A stretch of 64,000 bases of DNA from Gammaproteobacteria bacterium LSUCC0057 (GCA_004535795.1 SPIA01000003.1:62001-126000); one strand, 5' to 3'. Numbered from the stretch's first letter, positions 18,018 to 27,232 are shown. A program made the numbers and translations. The notes: generated by a model not told the origin, from the letters alone.

Positions 18018-18671
18018 TCACTCAGTTACAGTAACTGAAAGCAGCCGCACCGGTTGGGTGAGTATTTGACCTTGTAAGAATGCGATTGCCGTTTGCCCCT
18101 GACGGGGTTGCTGACTAATTTTCTCCACCACATCTAGTCCTGCGGTGACCGTGCCAATGACCGGGAAGCCGCGTTGGTCATAACTGCGACTGCCGCCAGC
18201 ATCGAGCATCGGGCTATCGCGCAGATAAATGCACAACTCTGGAATGACACCTCCCCCACCTAGTAGGTCGCGAGCCAGCGAGACACTGCCGCGTTGATGT
18301 TTGAGTCCACTTTGGGCGGTGGTTTCAAAATTCATTAGCGGATCAACAGCAAAATCTTGCACCGACGGAGTAGGTGTCTGATTGAGGCCAGCGGCGAGTA
18401 ATCCACCCTGAATCATTTGTGGGTTCGGATCTTCATCCATTGATGCAGAGCGATAAAAATTGGCCTGCAGATAGCGTTCACTATTGGCATAACTCAACCA
18501 ATAGTTGACTGCGAGCGGTGCTTTTTCACGGTCTAGTGTCAGCTCGATGAGACCCTGGGTGGTGGTCAATGCAACCGTGATGTTGCCGGTCTCAGCAATA
18601 CTTGGATGACTCATGCCGTTGCAAAGTAATGCAAAGCAGAGGTAGCGCAGGGTACTGAGAAAACGCGTCAT
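18018..18671 (-). CDS. Secreted cyclophilin-type peptidyl-prolyl isomerase
   Basis: This 217-residue protein has a signal peptide (hydrophobic core LRYLCFALLCNG, end near SIAE) and a cyclophilin domain. It would speed proline isomerisation during folding of exported proteins in the periplasm. The family pattern is visible as LDREKAPLAVNYWLSYA, NFYR, PQMIQGGLL and the C-terminal FPVIGTVTAGLDVVEKI. The catalytic Arg of FYR is kept. AGAGGT precedes the ATG. It is divergent from an AraC regulator with a 113-bp gap. A link to the nearby receptor operon is possible but not shown. Confidence 0.85.
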   Translation of the reverse strand: MTRFLSTLRYLCFALLCNGMSHPSIAETGNITVALTTTQGLIELTLDREKAPLAVNYWLSYANSERYLQANFYRSASMDEDPNPQMIQGGLLAAGLNQTPTPSVQDFAVDPLMNFETTAQSGLKHQRGSVSLARDLLGGGGVIPELCIYLRDSPMLDAGGSRSYDQRGFPVIGTVTAGLDVVEKISQQPRQGQTAIAFLQGQILTQPVRLLSVTVTE

Positions 18672-18784
18672 AACGGAATACCTCTATGGGTTCGCTTAGG
18701 AAATTTCATTGTATTATGTTGATACAGCGAACTGTTTATCATTTTACGACAGTTGGTGGGTATTACTGCAATTGGAGACTATTT

Positions 18785-19834
18785 ATGTTGCGCTACCATC
18801 GCAATCGACCGGTACAGGTAAGTGCAGAATTGTTGCTGGGCAGCATCGAGGCGGCGGCTGAAGTAGCTATCGATCTTAAACCTGTCCTGCAATCGGTAGG
18901 ATTGTCCGTTGGGCAGCTACAGACAGGCAACGGTAAGTTGCCACTACACGTTGTGGTGGAGTTTTTAAATGAGTTGGCCGAGCTAGCCGGTGACGATATT
19001 TTTGCTCTACGCATCGCCAAGCATCAACCCGGGAACCGCTTTGCTGCGGTGAGCAAACTGATCAAATTTGCACCCACGCTTAACGTTGCTATCAATGATG
19101 CGATACAGTTTTCACTTCTCAATAGTGAGTATTCAGATTGGGCGCTCCATTGCGAAGACGATTGTGCGCTACTGACACGTTATACGCGCTTTGCCTACCA
19201 CGGCGCTTTGGTGCAGATGCAGACGCTCGCCTTGGCGGTAGTCTACAAAGCTATGCTTGAGGTTTGTCGGCCTGCACCGAGGTTGGTACAAGTACAATTT
19301 ACCCATGCTCGGCCCAACAAGGTAGAATCACTGGAACGATTTTTTTCAGCGCCGATATTGTTTAATCAGCCGCGCAACACTCTAGTATTTAATGCCAGTG
19401 ATCTAGCGCTACCCTTGCCGGGAGCTGATGAGCAGATTTATGCAGTCATGCGCGGTCATTTGGAACAGTTGGCTCAAGCCTACCAACATCCCACCAGTGT
19501 TGATCAGGCTGTCCGCCATCTAATAAAGCGCACCTTGGGCAGTGGTCAGTGCCATTTAAATTCTATTAGTGCGCTGTTGTCACTGCACCCCCGCACGCTG
19601 CAACGTCAACTCTCAGCACGCGCCACCTCTTTTGCACAGTTGTTAAATGATGCCCGGATCGAATTGGCTTGTGACTATTTATTGAACTCTTCTATTGGCC
19701 TATCAGAGCTCAGCGATATTTTGGGCTATGCCAATGTCAGTGCTCTGGTCAGGGCCTTTTCACAGCAAACGGGAGTGCCACCAAGGCGGTGGCAGCAAAT
19801 ACACAAGCATCATGAAAAGAATGCTGCGGTTTAA
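18785..19834 (+). CDS. AraC-family regulator (arabinose-binding-like N-domain)
   Basis: This 349-residue regulator has the long N-terminal effector domain of the pfam12625 type (SAELLLGSIEAAAEVAIDL through ALHCEDD). A C-terminal pair of helix-turn-helices follows (LNSISALLSLHPRTLQRQLSARATSF; LSELSDILGYANVSALVRAFSQQTGVPPRRW). I chose the ATG at 18785, which has GGAG at seven bases, over ATGs further upstream. It directly precedes the receptor-amidohydrolase-peptidase operon on the same strand and is the likely regulator of it. A pair of GGTAATC repeats 22 bp apart lies between them. Confidence 0.88.
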   Translation: MLRYHRNRPVQVSAELLLGSIEAAAEVAIDLKPVLQSVGLSVGQLQTGNGKLPLHVVVEFLNELAELAGDDIFALRIAKHQPGNRFAAVSKLIKFAPTLNVAINDAIQFSLLNSEYSDWALHCEDDCALLTRYTRFAYHGALVQMQTLALAVVYKAMLEVCRPAPRLVQVQFTHARPNKVESLERFFSAPILFNQPRNTLVFNASDLALPLPGADEQIYAVMRGHLEQLAQAYQHPTSVDQAVRHLIKRTLGSGQCHLNSISALLSLHPRTLQRQLSARATSFAQLLNDARIELACDYLLNSSIGLSELSDILGYANVSALVRAFSQQTGVPPRRWQQIHKHHEKNAAV

Positions 19835-19854
19835 TTATGCGGATGTCGCAAAAT

Positions 19855-19883
19855 GGTAATCCATTTGTCGCGATAAGGTAATC
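19855..19883 (+). promoter_or_regulatory. Candidate AraC-type direct-repeat operator
   Basis: GGTAATC occurs at 19855-19861 and again at 19877-19883, start to start 22 bp. Two direct half-sites about two helical turns apart is the usual binding pattern of AraC-type regulators. The repeat lies between the AraC gene and the receptor gene it probably controls, 113 bp before the receptor start. An imperfect inverted repeat (19846-19873) overlaps it. Confidence 0.45.
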
Positions 19884-19995
19884 ATGATTTTTTCACCTCT
19901 TTAAAGTGTTGTTTAGGTTGTACTCTAAGACTGTTGTCTACGGGGGCAAGCGAATAACAACATGTGGCAAAAAGTCACTTTTCGGAGGAGTTACC

Positions 19996-22194
19996 ATGAG
20001 CAAACCTGCATTCTCAATAACCGCTATCGCTGCTGCAGTGGCAGCAACCGTCGTCACTGGATCGATCAACGCACAAACCTTGGAAGAGGTGGTGGTGACT
20101 GCACAGCACCGCGAAGAATCGTTGCAAGACGTACCTATTGCGATTACAGCTATTAACTCCGAGGAGTTGCGTGCAGGGGGTATTAATGACCTCAACGGGG
20201 TCTCCCTGCGCACCCCAGGTTTCAGCATGGGTTCGTTCACTCCCTCACAGCCACAATTGTATATTCGCGGTATTGGTTCAAATGACGACGGTGCGGCGGG
20301 CGATCAGTCTGTTGTGGTATTCCTTGATGGCGTCTATCTGGGACGGACAGCTGGACAAGCCTTTGATCTCTTTGATCTGGAGCGCATTGAGGTATTGCGT
20401 GGCCCACAGGGTACTCTCTACGGTAAGAACGCCGCTGGGGGCGCCATCAATGTAGTTTCTCAAAAGCCTTCTGACGAGTTCCGCGGGGCTATCGAGGTTT
20501 CAGCAGGAGATTTAGGTTTTCGCTCTACCCGCGCTAAACTCTCCAGCCGATTGACGGATAATGTTGCAGGCAAACTGGCGGTTAGTTACAAGGAGCGCGA
20601 TGGCTATGTAGAAAGCCTAGCTGCTGATATCGACGATATGAATGGTTACGAAAGTAGTGCCATTCGTGCGCAGTTGTTTGTCAGTCCAAGCGATTCAGTT
20701 GAGCTATTGTTAAGTGCTGACTACGCAGAAGACGACCGCAATGGGCCAGGGCGTAGTTTGGGTTTCACCTACGGCGTCGAACAAGCTGTGCGCTTAGACC
20801 CCAGCAACCCGAGCCCAGATTTTTACCAGAACTTAGTAGACAATGAGCCGCGCTCAGAGATTGAAACTTGGGGCTTGTCGTTAAAAGCTGATTGGCATGT
20901 CGGACCGGGCACACTGACGACAATAACGGCCTATCGTGAGACAGATGCCGATGCGGTAGATGTTGCAGTTTCAGCGGCATTTGAATACCAAACTGCCTTT
21001 GCTGGGGTGGGCTTTGAGGGTGTCGCTGAACTCAACAACCCTGTCGTTGAACACAGTGAGCAATTTACCCAGGAGCTACGTTACGCCTTAAATGTTACTG
21101 ATACGCTGTTCTTGCAAACAGGGTTTTTCTACTTGAATGAAAAAGTCGATCGAGTGGAGAGTTCATTAATTTATTGTGACTTTGCATGTTCCGCGGTACC
21201 CGCAGCGGCTCGTCCGATCAATTTGCCAGTGGGCAGCACTGACCAGACCAACGAGACCAATAGTTATGGTCTGTTCGCGCAGGGAATTTGGTCGGTTAGC
21301 GATCGCACAGATATCACCCTAGGTGCGCGTTATACCTACGAAGAGAAAGATGCAACAAATGTTGGTGCCGCCAATGGTTTGAATGTTGTTACTCCTTACG
21401 ATGTGCAAATGAGCGAAAGCTGGAACGCATTCACTCCAAAGATTGCCGTTAATTACGCCTTTAATGAAGACATATCGGCTTATGCCTCTGTAACAACTGG
21501 CTTCAAGAGCGGTGGCTACCAGGGTATGGGTCCTAATGCCGTTGCAGCCTCGACCCCTTTTGACGAAGAAAATGTCATAAGTTATGAGGTGGGTGTGAAA
21601 GGGTTGATATTGAACGGCACGCTCAGTGTTGGTGCCGCTCTGTTCAGCTCCGACTACAGTGACCTTCAAGTGTTGCGTGTTGTCGGTGTTAACCAGGTCA
21701 TAGACAATGCCGGTGAAGCGGAGATTCAAGGTCTCGAGCTAGAGGGGCAATGGCTGTTGTCAGATCATTTCCGGCTGCTGGCTACATATGCTTACCTTGA
21801 TACAGAGTACTCGGAACTTGAGGGTGCGTTGAGCGTCAACGAGGGTAATGCACTGCGCAACGCCCCAGAAAATGCTTACTCGTTGAGTGCCATCTTCGAC
21901 TACCCAGTCGCCTCTGGGCATATCAATGCTCGGGCAGATTTTTCTCATAAAGACGACGCCTATCAAGATATGGAAAACCGCGAACTGGCAATGATGCCTG
22001 AGTATGATGTCCTTAATTTGCGAGTTGCGTATACCCCGGCGAACGAAGCATGGGAGTTGGCTGGTTGGGTAAACAATGCCATGGACGAAGAGTATTTGGC
22101 ACACAACTCAGTTATTGCACCGTTGGCTGAGTTGCCATTGCCAGCAGCTCCGCGTACTTGGGGAGTCACTTTTACTTACCAGTTAGGTAATTGA
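19996..22194 (+). CDS. TonB-dependent receptor (amidohydrolase/peptidase operon)
   Basis: This 732-residue outer-membrane receptor imports an unknown substrate. The order is signal peptide (to about SINAQ), TonB-box-like LEEVVVTA, plug (HREESLQDVPIAITAI, YIRGIGSNDDG, VEVLRGPQGTLYGKNAAGG) and beta-barrel. The plug has the standard pattern of the large receptor subfamily common in marine proteobacteria. The start at 19996 has GGAGGAG before it. The barrel ends WGVTFTYQLGN, without the usual terminal aromatic residue. The next two genes follow with gaps of 10 bp and -1 bp, so all three form one operon that imports and hydrolyses the same compound. Confidence 0.92.
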   Translation: MSKPAFSITAIAAAVAATVVTGSINAQTLEEVVVTAQHREESLQDVPIAITAINSEELRAGGINDLNGVSLRTPGFSMGSFTPSQPQLYIRGIGSNDDGAAGDQSVVVFLDGVYLGRTAGQAFDLFDLERIEVLRGPQGTLYGKNAAGGAINVVSQKPSDEFRGAIEVSAGDLGFRSTRAKLSSRLTDNVAGKLAVSYKERDGYVESLAADIDDMNGYESSAIRAQLFVSPSDSVELLLSADYAEDDRNGPGRSLGFTYGVEQAVRLDPSNPSPDFYQNLVDNEPRSEIETWGLSLKADWHVGPGTLTTITAYRETDADAVDVAVSAAFEYQTAFAGVGFEGVAELNNPVVEHSEQFTQELRYALNVTDTLFLQTGFFYLNEKVDRVESSLIYCDFACSAVPAAARPINLPVGSTDQTNETNSYGLFAQGIWSVSDRTDITLGARYTYEEKDATNVGAANGLNVVTPYDVQMSESWNAFTPKIAVNYAFNEDISAYASVTTGFKSGGYQGMGPNAVAASTPFDEENVISYEVGVKGLILNGTLSVGAALFSSDYSDLQVLRVVGVNQVIDNAGEAEIQGLELEGQWLLSDHFRLLATYAYLDTEYSELEGALSVNEGNALRNAPENAYSLSAIFDYPVASGHINARADFSHKDDAYQDMENRELAMMPEYDVLNLRVAYTPANEAWELAGWVNNAMDEEYLAHNSVIAPLAELPLPAAPRTWGVTFTYQLGN

Positions 22195-22204
22195 GGAGAT
22201 CGCA

Positions 22205-23824
22205 ATGTTCAAGGCAATTCAGTGCATGTGTTTGAGTTGGCTGCTGATTGCCAACGCTATGGCCGCCTCCTCGCCCGCAGTTGATGCCGGCGAAGAGGTG
22301 ATTGCAACAATTCATCAGATGGGATTTCCCAGTCCGCCGCCGGCACCAGCCAGTGGCGGTGAGGCCTCTGGGCCCTACCCACTTTTAGTCCTTGAAAACA
22401 TCATGGTTATCGACGGCACCGGAGCGCCGCCACAAGGCCCCATGACGGTGGTTGTCGAAAATAATCGGATAAGCTCACTGCATGGCGCAGGGACCGGCTC
22501 ACTACATCTAGGTGCTGCCGACTATGGTGCTGATGCCCGCGTTATTGACGGTAGCGGCCACTATCTCATTCCAGGATTGATCGATTCGCATATTCATTAC
22601 GGTACTCCCATTCATATTTTTGGTGGGCAATTAACTGATCCTGATTATGTGGGTAAATTATTCTTGGCTAGTGGTGTCACAACGGTCCGGGATGCCGGGT
22701 CGTTGATGGGATTAGGCTGGACGCTCAAACATAAACAGCTGAGTGATCAGGGCAAAATAAGTGCTCCGCGTATTAAAGCCTATGCCTTATTGCCTGAGTC
22801 GACCAGTGATGCCGAGCACGCTCAGCAGTGGATTAAACGCATAAAAGCACGCGGTGCTGACGGCGTGAAATTGTTGGGTGCATCCCCCAGCGTGATTAAA
22901 GCCACTTTGGCTGAAACACAAAAACAAGGATTAGGTAGTGCCTACCATCATGCACAAGTCCGGGTCAAACAGTTGAATGCTCGCGATACTGCTCAACTCG
23001 GTTTAAGCAGTATTGAGCATTGGTATGGCTTGCCCGAGGCGATGTTTACTGAGCAAACCGTACAGAATTATTCGCCAAGCTATAGTTATAACAACGAGCA
23101 AGACCGATTTTCAGAGGCGGGGCGGCTGTGGGCGCAGAGTGCTGAACCGGGATCTCCTGCATGGGAACAATTAATTGACGATTTAGTCGCCACCGATGTC
23201 ACACTAGTCCCGACATTTTCGGTTTACGAGGCCAATCGTGATGCCATGCGTGCACGTAACTTAGAGTGGCATAAAGATTACACCATGCCTTACATGCTTA
23301 AGGCTTTTGAGCCTAATCCGCATGTGCACGGTTCTTACCACTACGATTGGTCGACTCATAACGAAATTGATTGGCGTGAAAACTATCGGTTGTGGATGGC
23401 TTTCGTCAACGATTTCAAAAATGCTGGTGGTCGTGTGGCAGCAGGCGGTGATTCCGGGTTTATCTACTCGACTTATGGTTTTGGTCTAATCCGTGAAATG
23501 GAGATGCTGCAAGAAGCAGGTTTCCATCCGCTAGAGGTGTTGCAGTCGGCGACCTACAATGGCGCGGCTCTACTCGGGTTGGGAGAACAGACTGGCACCA
23601 TCGAAGTAGGCAAATTAGCGGATATGGTGCTGCTCGATTCCAATCCACTGGAGAATTTCAAAGTACTCTACCCATCGGGACACTATGGATTGCAAGAAGC
23701 GAGCGGCAAGCCTGGCCACCATAGTTCAGTGGTGTACACCATTAAAGATGGGATAGTTTACGATGCAGAGCAGTTGCGAACGCAAGTGCGAGCAATGGTC
23801 GCTGCCGCTAAAGAGGACCGTTAG
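22205..23824 (+). CDS. Secreted metal-dependent amidohydrolase
   Basis: This 539-residue hydrolase of the imidazolonepropionase-like amidohydrolase group has a signal peptide (WLLIANAMAAS), so it acts in the periplasm or outside. Metal ligands are visible: His129 and His131 in DSHIHYG, Lys222 in GVKLLG (possible carboxylated lysine), His248/249, His272 in IEHWYG, and Asp416 in AGGDSGF. The composite domain ends with the usual GTIEVGKLADMVLLDSNPL. Homologues hydrolyse prolidase-type dipeptides, cyclic amides or organophosphates; the substrate here is unknown. It is co-transcribed with the receptor before it and the peptidase after it. Confidence 0.88.
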   Translation: MFKAIQCMCLSWLLIANAMAASSPAVDAGEEVIATIHQMGFPSPPPAPASGGEASGPYPLLVLENIMVIDGTGAPPQGPMTVVVENNRISSLHGAGTGSLHLGAADYGADARVIDGSGHYLIPGLIDSHIHYGTPIHIFGGQLTDPDYVGKLFLASGVTTVRDAGSLMGLGWTLKHKQLSDQGKISAPRIKAYALLPESTSDAEHAQQWIKRIKARGADGVKLLGASPSVIKATLAETQKQGLGSAYHHAQVRVKQLNARDTAQLGLSSIEHWYGLPEAMFTEQTVQNYSPSYSYNNEQDRFSEAGRLWAQSAEPGSPAWEQLIDDLVATDVTLVPTFSVYEANRDAMRARNLEWHKDYTMPYMLKAFEPNPHVHGSYHYDWSTHNEIDWRENYRLWMAFVNDFKNAGGRVAAGGDSGFIYSTYGFGLIREMEMLQEAGFHPLEVLQSATYNGAALLGLGEQTGTIEVGKLADMVLLDSNPLENFKVLYPSGHYGLQEASGKPGHHSSVVYTIKDGIVYDAEQLRTQVRAMVAAAKEDR

Positions 23825-25128
23825 TGTTGATCTGGCATAAATGGTTTTTTTTGCCGGGGATAGCGCTAGGTCTTTGCTTCAATGCCACAGTAGCTGCGCA
23901 ATCGAGTACTGAAACGCTGCAAACGTTGGCTCAGCGCTATGTTGAAATTGGGCTTCGGTTTCAAAATTTCGACAAGGCTCATTTCCTCTATACAGGCCCA
24001 GATTCGTGGCTGCAGGCGGCTAGAAGTGATCGGGTAACCTTACCGCAGTTACTTGAACAGCTGCAGCAACTCAATAGTGATATTGCGGCGTTGATTATGC
24101 CCTCGCCGCAGTTGATGAGACGTCAGCGTGACTTGGTCGCGCGAATTGTGGCCATGCAAACCCGTGGTAATATTTTGCTCGGCAACCCGCCGAGCAACTT
24201 CGATGAAGAGACTCAGCAATTATTTGGTGTGGTGGTGCCGCACTATTCAGAGAGTCATTTTGTCGAGTTGGCCAGTGAGCTAGAGGCACTCATTCCTGGC
24301 GAGGACGACCTTGCCACTCGCTTGGAGCGGTTTCGAGATCAATTCGTGATACCTCCCGATCGGTTGCGCGAGGTGATTGGTAGAGCCATGCAAGAGTGCC
24401 GCCGCCGAACTTTGCAGTGGATAGAGTTGCCAGCAGATGAATCGGTAACCATCAACATTACCCAAAACCAACCTTGGGTTGGCTTCACTGAATTTCATGG
24501 TGACGCTCAGAGTACGGTTCATATTAACCGCGATGTGCCAGTGCATATTGAGCGTGCTGTTGAACTGGGCTGTCACGAGGGTTATCCAGGACATCACGTG
24601 CACGCCACATTGTTAGAGCAGCGACTAGTGCAACAACGCGGCTGGATTGAGTATCAGTTTATTCAACTCATTGGGCCACTCGCTGTGGTGGCTGAGGGTG
24701 CTGCAAGTTATGCTCCTGAAATGGCCTTTAGTCGGTCTGAGCGCATCGCCTTTGAGCGCGAGGTATTATTACCTTTGGCCGGTCTTAGCAGCCGAGAGCT
24801 CGAGCGTTACTACCACTATATTGATTTGATCGGTGCATTGAACTTTGCCCGCAACGAAGTGGCGAGGCGCTACTTGTACGAAAAAATGCCCCGCGCCGAC
24901 GCCATCAAGTGGTTAATGCAGTATGGACTTGAAACTCATGGGACAGCGACACAACGCCTAAATTTTATCGACGCACTGCGCAGCTATGTAATCAACTACA
25001 ACTTTGGTAGCCAAATAGTTGCCAATTATTTGGCGCGATGGGATCAGCCGCAGCAGAGGTGGCAAGCCTTCGAACAGCTACTGGCAACGCCACTAAGTCC
25101 AGTCGATATCGCGCCAGAATTGCGCTAA
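23824..25128 (+). CDS. Secreted zinc peptidase-like protein (DUF885-like, HEGYPGHH)
   Basis: This 434-residue protein has a signal peptide (FFLPGIALGLCFNATVAAQ). The motif HEGYPGHH (251-258) carries the HExxxH-like zinc site of DUF885-type putative peptidases, with a downstream Glu/His-rich helix VVAEGAASYAPEMAF as candidate third-ligand region. DUF885 proteins are often longer (about 550-600 residues), so this is a short form. The start GTG overlaps the last base of the amidohydrolase stop (TAGTG), showing translational coupling. With a receptor and an amidohydrolase in the same operon, it probably takes part in breaking down an imported peptide-like compound. Confidence 0.75.
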   Translation: MLIWHKWFFLPGIALGLCFNATVAAQSSTETLQTLAQRYVEIGLRFQNFDKAHFLYTGPDSWLQAARSDRVTLPQLLEQLQQLNSDIAALIMPSPQLMRRQRDLVARIVAMQTRGNILLGNPPSNFDEETQQLFGVVVPHYSESHFVELASELEALIPGEDDLATRLERFRDQFVIPPDRLREVIGRAMQECRRRTLQWIELPADESVTINITQNQPWVGFTEFHGDAQSTVHINRDVPVHIERAVELGCHEGYPGHHVHATLLEQRLVQQRGWIEYQFIQLIGPLAVVAEGAASYAPEMAFSRSERIAFEREVLLPLAGLSSRELERYYHYIDLIGALNFARNEVARRYLYEKMPRADAIKWLMQYGLETHGTATQRLNFIDALRSYVINYNFGSQIVANYLARWDQPQQRWQAFEQLLATPLSPVDIAPELR

Positions 25129-25170
25129 TGTCGTATTGCCGATGGCTGCTTTTCTATTGTTCGCGAATGG

Positions 25171-26151
25171 TTAAGCCAACCCTTGCGAGGTGAGAACGCC
25201 AGCCGGCAGCGCTGTGCGATAGGCGCTGGCAAAGCTCTGGTTGCCGCCGTTCAACGACACTGCAGTGCCACTCCACAATGTGATAATTGAGGGGTAGTAG
25301 CTGCTGGCGCGTATGGTCGCGGTCGTGCTGGTGAACGAGGCCGAGAAAAGGCCCGAGGCGGCTAAGTTATAAATAGCCCAAATGCCGGCGTCGGGATTGT
25401 CGAGGTTGCCCCACGAATAGTACGAGCTACTCGAATAGAGCCAGTGGTTGGTGATCTCGGCGTGTCCTTGCAGCGACAAGATGGCGCCGTCGTCGCCGAC
25501 CAGCGTGACCTTGTCGTCTGCCCCCAAGTAGTTGCCGTTGAACCACTGCTGGCCGGCGTTGAACTGCAGCGGGCTGGCGTCGGTGGGGACGATGATATAG
25601 ATCTGGTAGCTACTGTCGGCGCTGAAGCTGCGCGCCGAGTGGTCGGAACTGAGCCCTTGGCTGAGGTCGAAAACAACCACGCTGCGGTCGCCACTCGGCG
25701 CGCTATCTGCCGCCGCTGCAGCGCTGTCACTGCCGCTGCTGTTGCCGGCAGCTACCGCAATGGCTGCGCCTACCAGACCAATATCGGCCAACAGCGATGG
25801 GGTGATAAAACCACCCGGAGGCTGCGCCGACCAGAGTATGCCACTCTCCGGGTAGAGCGCTGCATTGAGCGAGCTGATCGCCACTGACTCGCCACTGCCG
25901 CTGCTGGACAGCAGAAAATGGGCAGGCTGCTCGGCGCTAAAAAACTGCGCGAGCGTAGTAATGTGCTGCCCGTCACTCTCGACCACCAGATCATCGCCCT
26001 CTTTGCTCACGGTGAAGTCGCTGTAAGGCAGTTGGGAATCCGCAGCGAGTAGCCGGTAGTGGGCGCCGGGCGTGACGGCGATCGGCGCGGAGCTGTTGAG
26101 AGCCAATAGCTGTTGGCTGCTATTGGGGTGTTGCCTGTGAAGTTGCAGCAT
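25171..26151 (-). CDS. Orphan protein with Bap/BapA-prefix-like N-terminus
   Basis: I do not recognise a full-length family. The first 70 residues (APIAVTPGAHYRLL, then DLVVESDGQHITTLAQFF) resemble the prefix-like domain at the N-terminus of giant BapA/LapF biofilm adhesins. A glycine/alanine stretch follows (LLADIGLVGAAIAVAAG, about 115-135). In adhesins hundreds of repeats would come next. Here only a Ser/Ala linker and about 170 residues remain, rich in Ser, Tyr and Trp (SSSSYYSWGNLDNPDAG). There is no classical signal peptide. It may be a secreted or surface protein, or the remnant of a large adhesin. It converges on the peptidase gene. Confidence 0.6.
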   Translation of the reverse strand: MLQLHRQHPNSSQQLLALNSSAPIAVTPGAHYRLLAADSQLPYSDFTVSKEGDDLVVESDGQHITTLAQFFSAEQPAHFLLSSSGSGESVAISSLNAALYPESGILWSAQPPGGFITPSLLADIGLVGAAIAVAAGNSSGSDSAAAAADSAPSGDRSVVVFDLSQGLSSDHSARSFSADSSYQIYIIVPTDASPLQFNAGQQWFNGNYLGADDKVTLVGDDGAILSLQGHAEITNHWLYSSSSYYSWGNLDNPDAGIWAIYNLAASGLFSASFTSTTATIRASSYYPSIITLWSGTAVSLNGGNQSFASAYRTALPAGVLTSQGLA

Positions 26152-26288
26152 AGAGGCCTGTCCTTAGCTCTACTTATGTAGTCATAGGGAAGTCACTACA
26201 ACTCGCGCCAAATCCAAAGTGGCGGCCATGTCGCCTACTGCTGGCGCCGTGTTAATCTGTCTGGAGTAAGTTGACTAGTGGAGGATTT

Positions 26289-27227
26289 ATGGCTGACACA
26301 ACGGCACTGCGCACCCCCGATGAGGCTTTTGCCGGCCTTCCTGACTATAGTTTTACACCGCATTATTTAGATCAGCTGCCTGCGCTCAACGGCCTGCGCT
26401 TGCACTATATCGACGAGGGCCCGCGCGACGCCGAGGTGGTCTGGTTGCTGCTGCACGGCAACCCGGCGTGGAGTTACTTGTGGCGCCACTGGGTGCCGGT
26501 GCTGGTGGCAGAGGGCCACCGCGTGGTGGCGCCGGATCTGATCGGCTTTGGCAAGAGCGACAAGCCGATTCAGGACTCTTGCCACCACTACGACTTCCAC
26601 CGCCAGGTGCTGGTGGAGTTTGTTGAGCAGTTGCAGCTTGGCAACATTCATCTAGCCGTACAAGATTGGGGCGGCTTGTTTGGCTTAACGCTGCCGATGG
26701 CGGCGCCGGCGCGCTACAGCGCCTTACTGGTGATGAACACCGCTCTTGCCACTGGCGACAAGCCGCTGAGCGACGGATTTGTCGCCTGGCGCCAGTTTAA
26801 TCGCGACAAGCCGTCGTTTTCACTGGCGGGGCTGTTTCAGCGCTCGGTGCCGCACCTCAGCGCTGAGGAGGCGGCCGCCTACGCAGCGCCATTCCCGACC
26901 GAGGCCTATCGCGCCGCCATTCGGCGCTTTCCCGAAATGGTCATGGATAGCCCCGAAGCCGAGGGTGCTGCAACTTCGCGCCAGGCGCTGCAGTTTTGGC
27001 GACAGCAGTGGCAGGGGCGCACGGCGATGGCGATCGGCGCTGCCGACCCGGTGCTCGGCCCGCCGGTGATGCAGGCGCTGGCTAAGGTGCTCGGCTGCCA
27101 GCAGCCGCTGCAGCTGACCGAGGGCGGCCACTTTCTGCAGGAGTGGGCGCACCCGCAGTTGAACTACGTCACCGCAGCGATGCCGCAGGGGTTGGTGCAG
27201 TGGGCGATTGATCAGCTGGTGGAGTAA
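26289..27227 (+). CDS. Haloalkane dehalogenase-like alpha/beta hydrolase (DhlA type)
   Basis: This 312-residue hydrolase has the DhlA (HLD-I) framework. It shows HGNPAWSYLWR (56-66), the nucleophile Asp126 followed by Trp127 in VQDWGG, a cap with AAAYAAPFP, Asp253 in AIGAADPVLG and His281 in GGHFLQEW. Asp-Asp-His places the catalytic acid after strand 7 as in DhlA. As I recall DhlA, its second halide-binding Trp175 falls where this protein has Ser186, and its Glu56 where this has Asn58. The halide would thus be held by the Asn-Trp pair of other subfamilies, or the enzyme may act on another ester or epoxide. GGAGG precedes the ATG. It leads a tight run with the deacetylase-fold gene. Confidence 0.8.
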   Translation: MADTTALRTPDEAFAGLPDYSFTPHYLDQLPALNGLRLHYIDEGPRDAEVVWLLLHGNPAWSYLWRHWVPVLVAEGHRVVAPDLIGFGKSDKPIQDSCHHYDFHRQVLVEFVEQLQLGNIHLAVQDWGGLFGLTLPMAAPARYSALLVMNTALATGDKPLSDGFVAWRQFNRDKPSFSLAGLFQRSVPHLSAEEAAAYAAPFPTEAYRAAIRRFPEMVMDSPEAEGAATSRQALQFWRQQWQGRTAMAIGAADPVLGPPVMQALAKVLGCQQPLQLTEGGHFLQEWAHPQLNYVTAAMPQGLVQWAIDQLVE

Positions 27228-27232
27228 CATCG

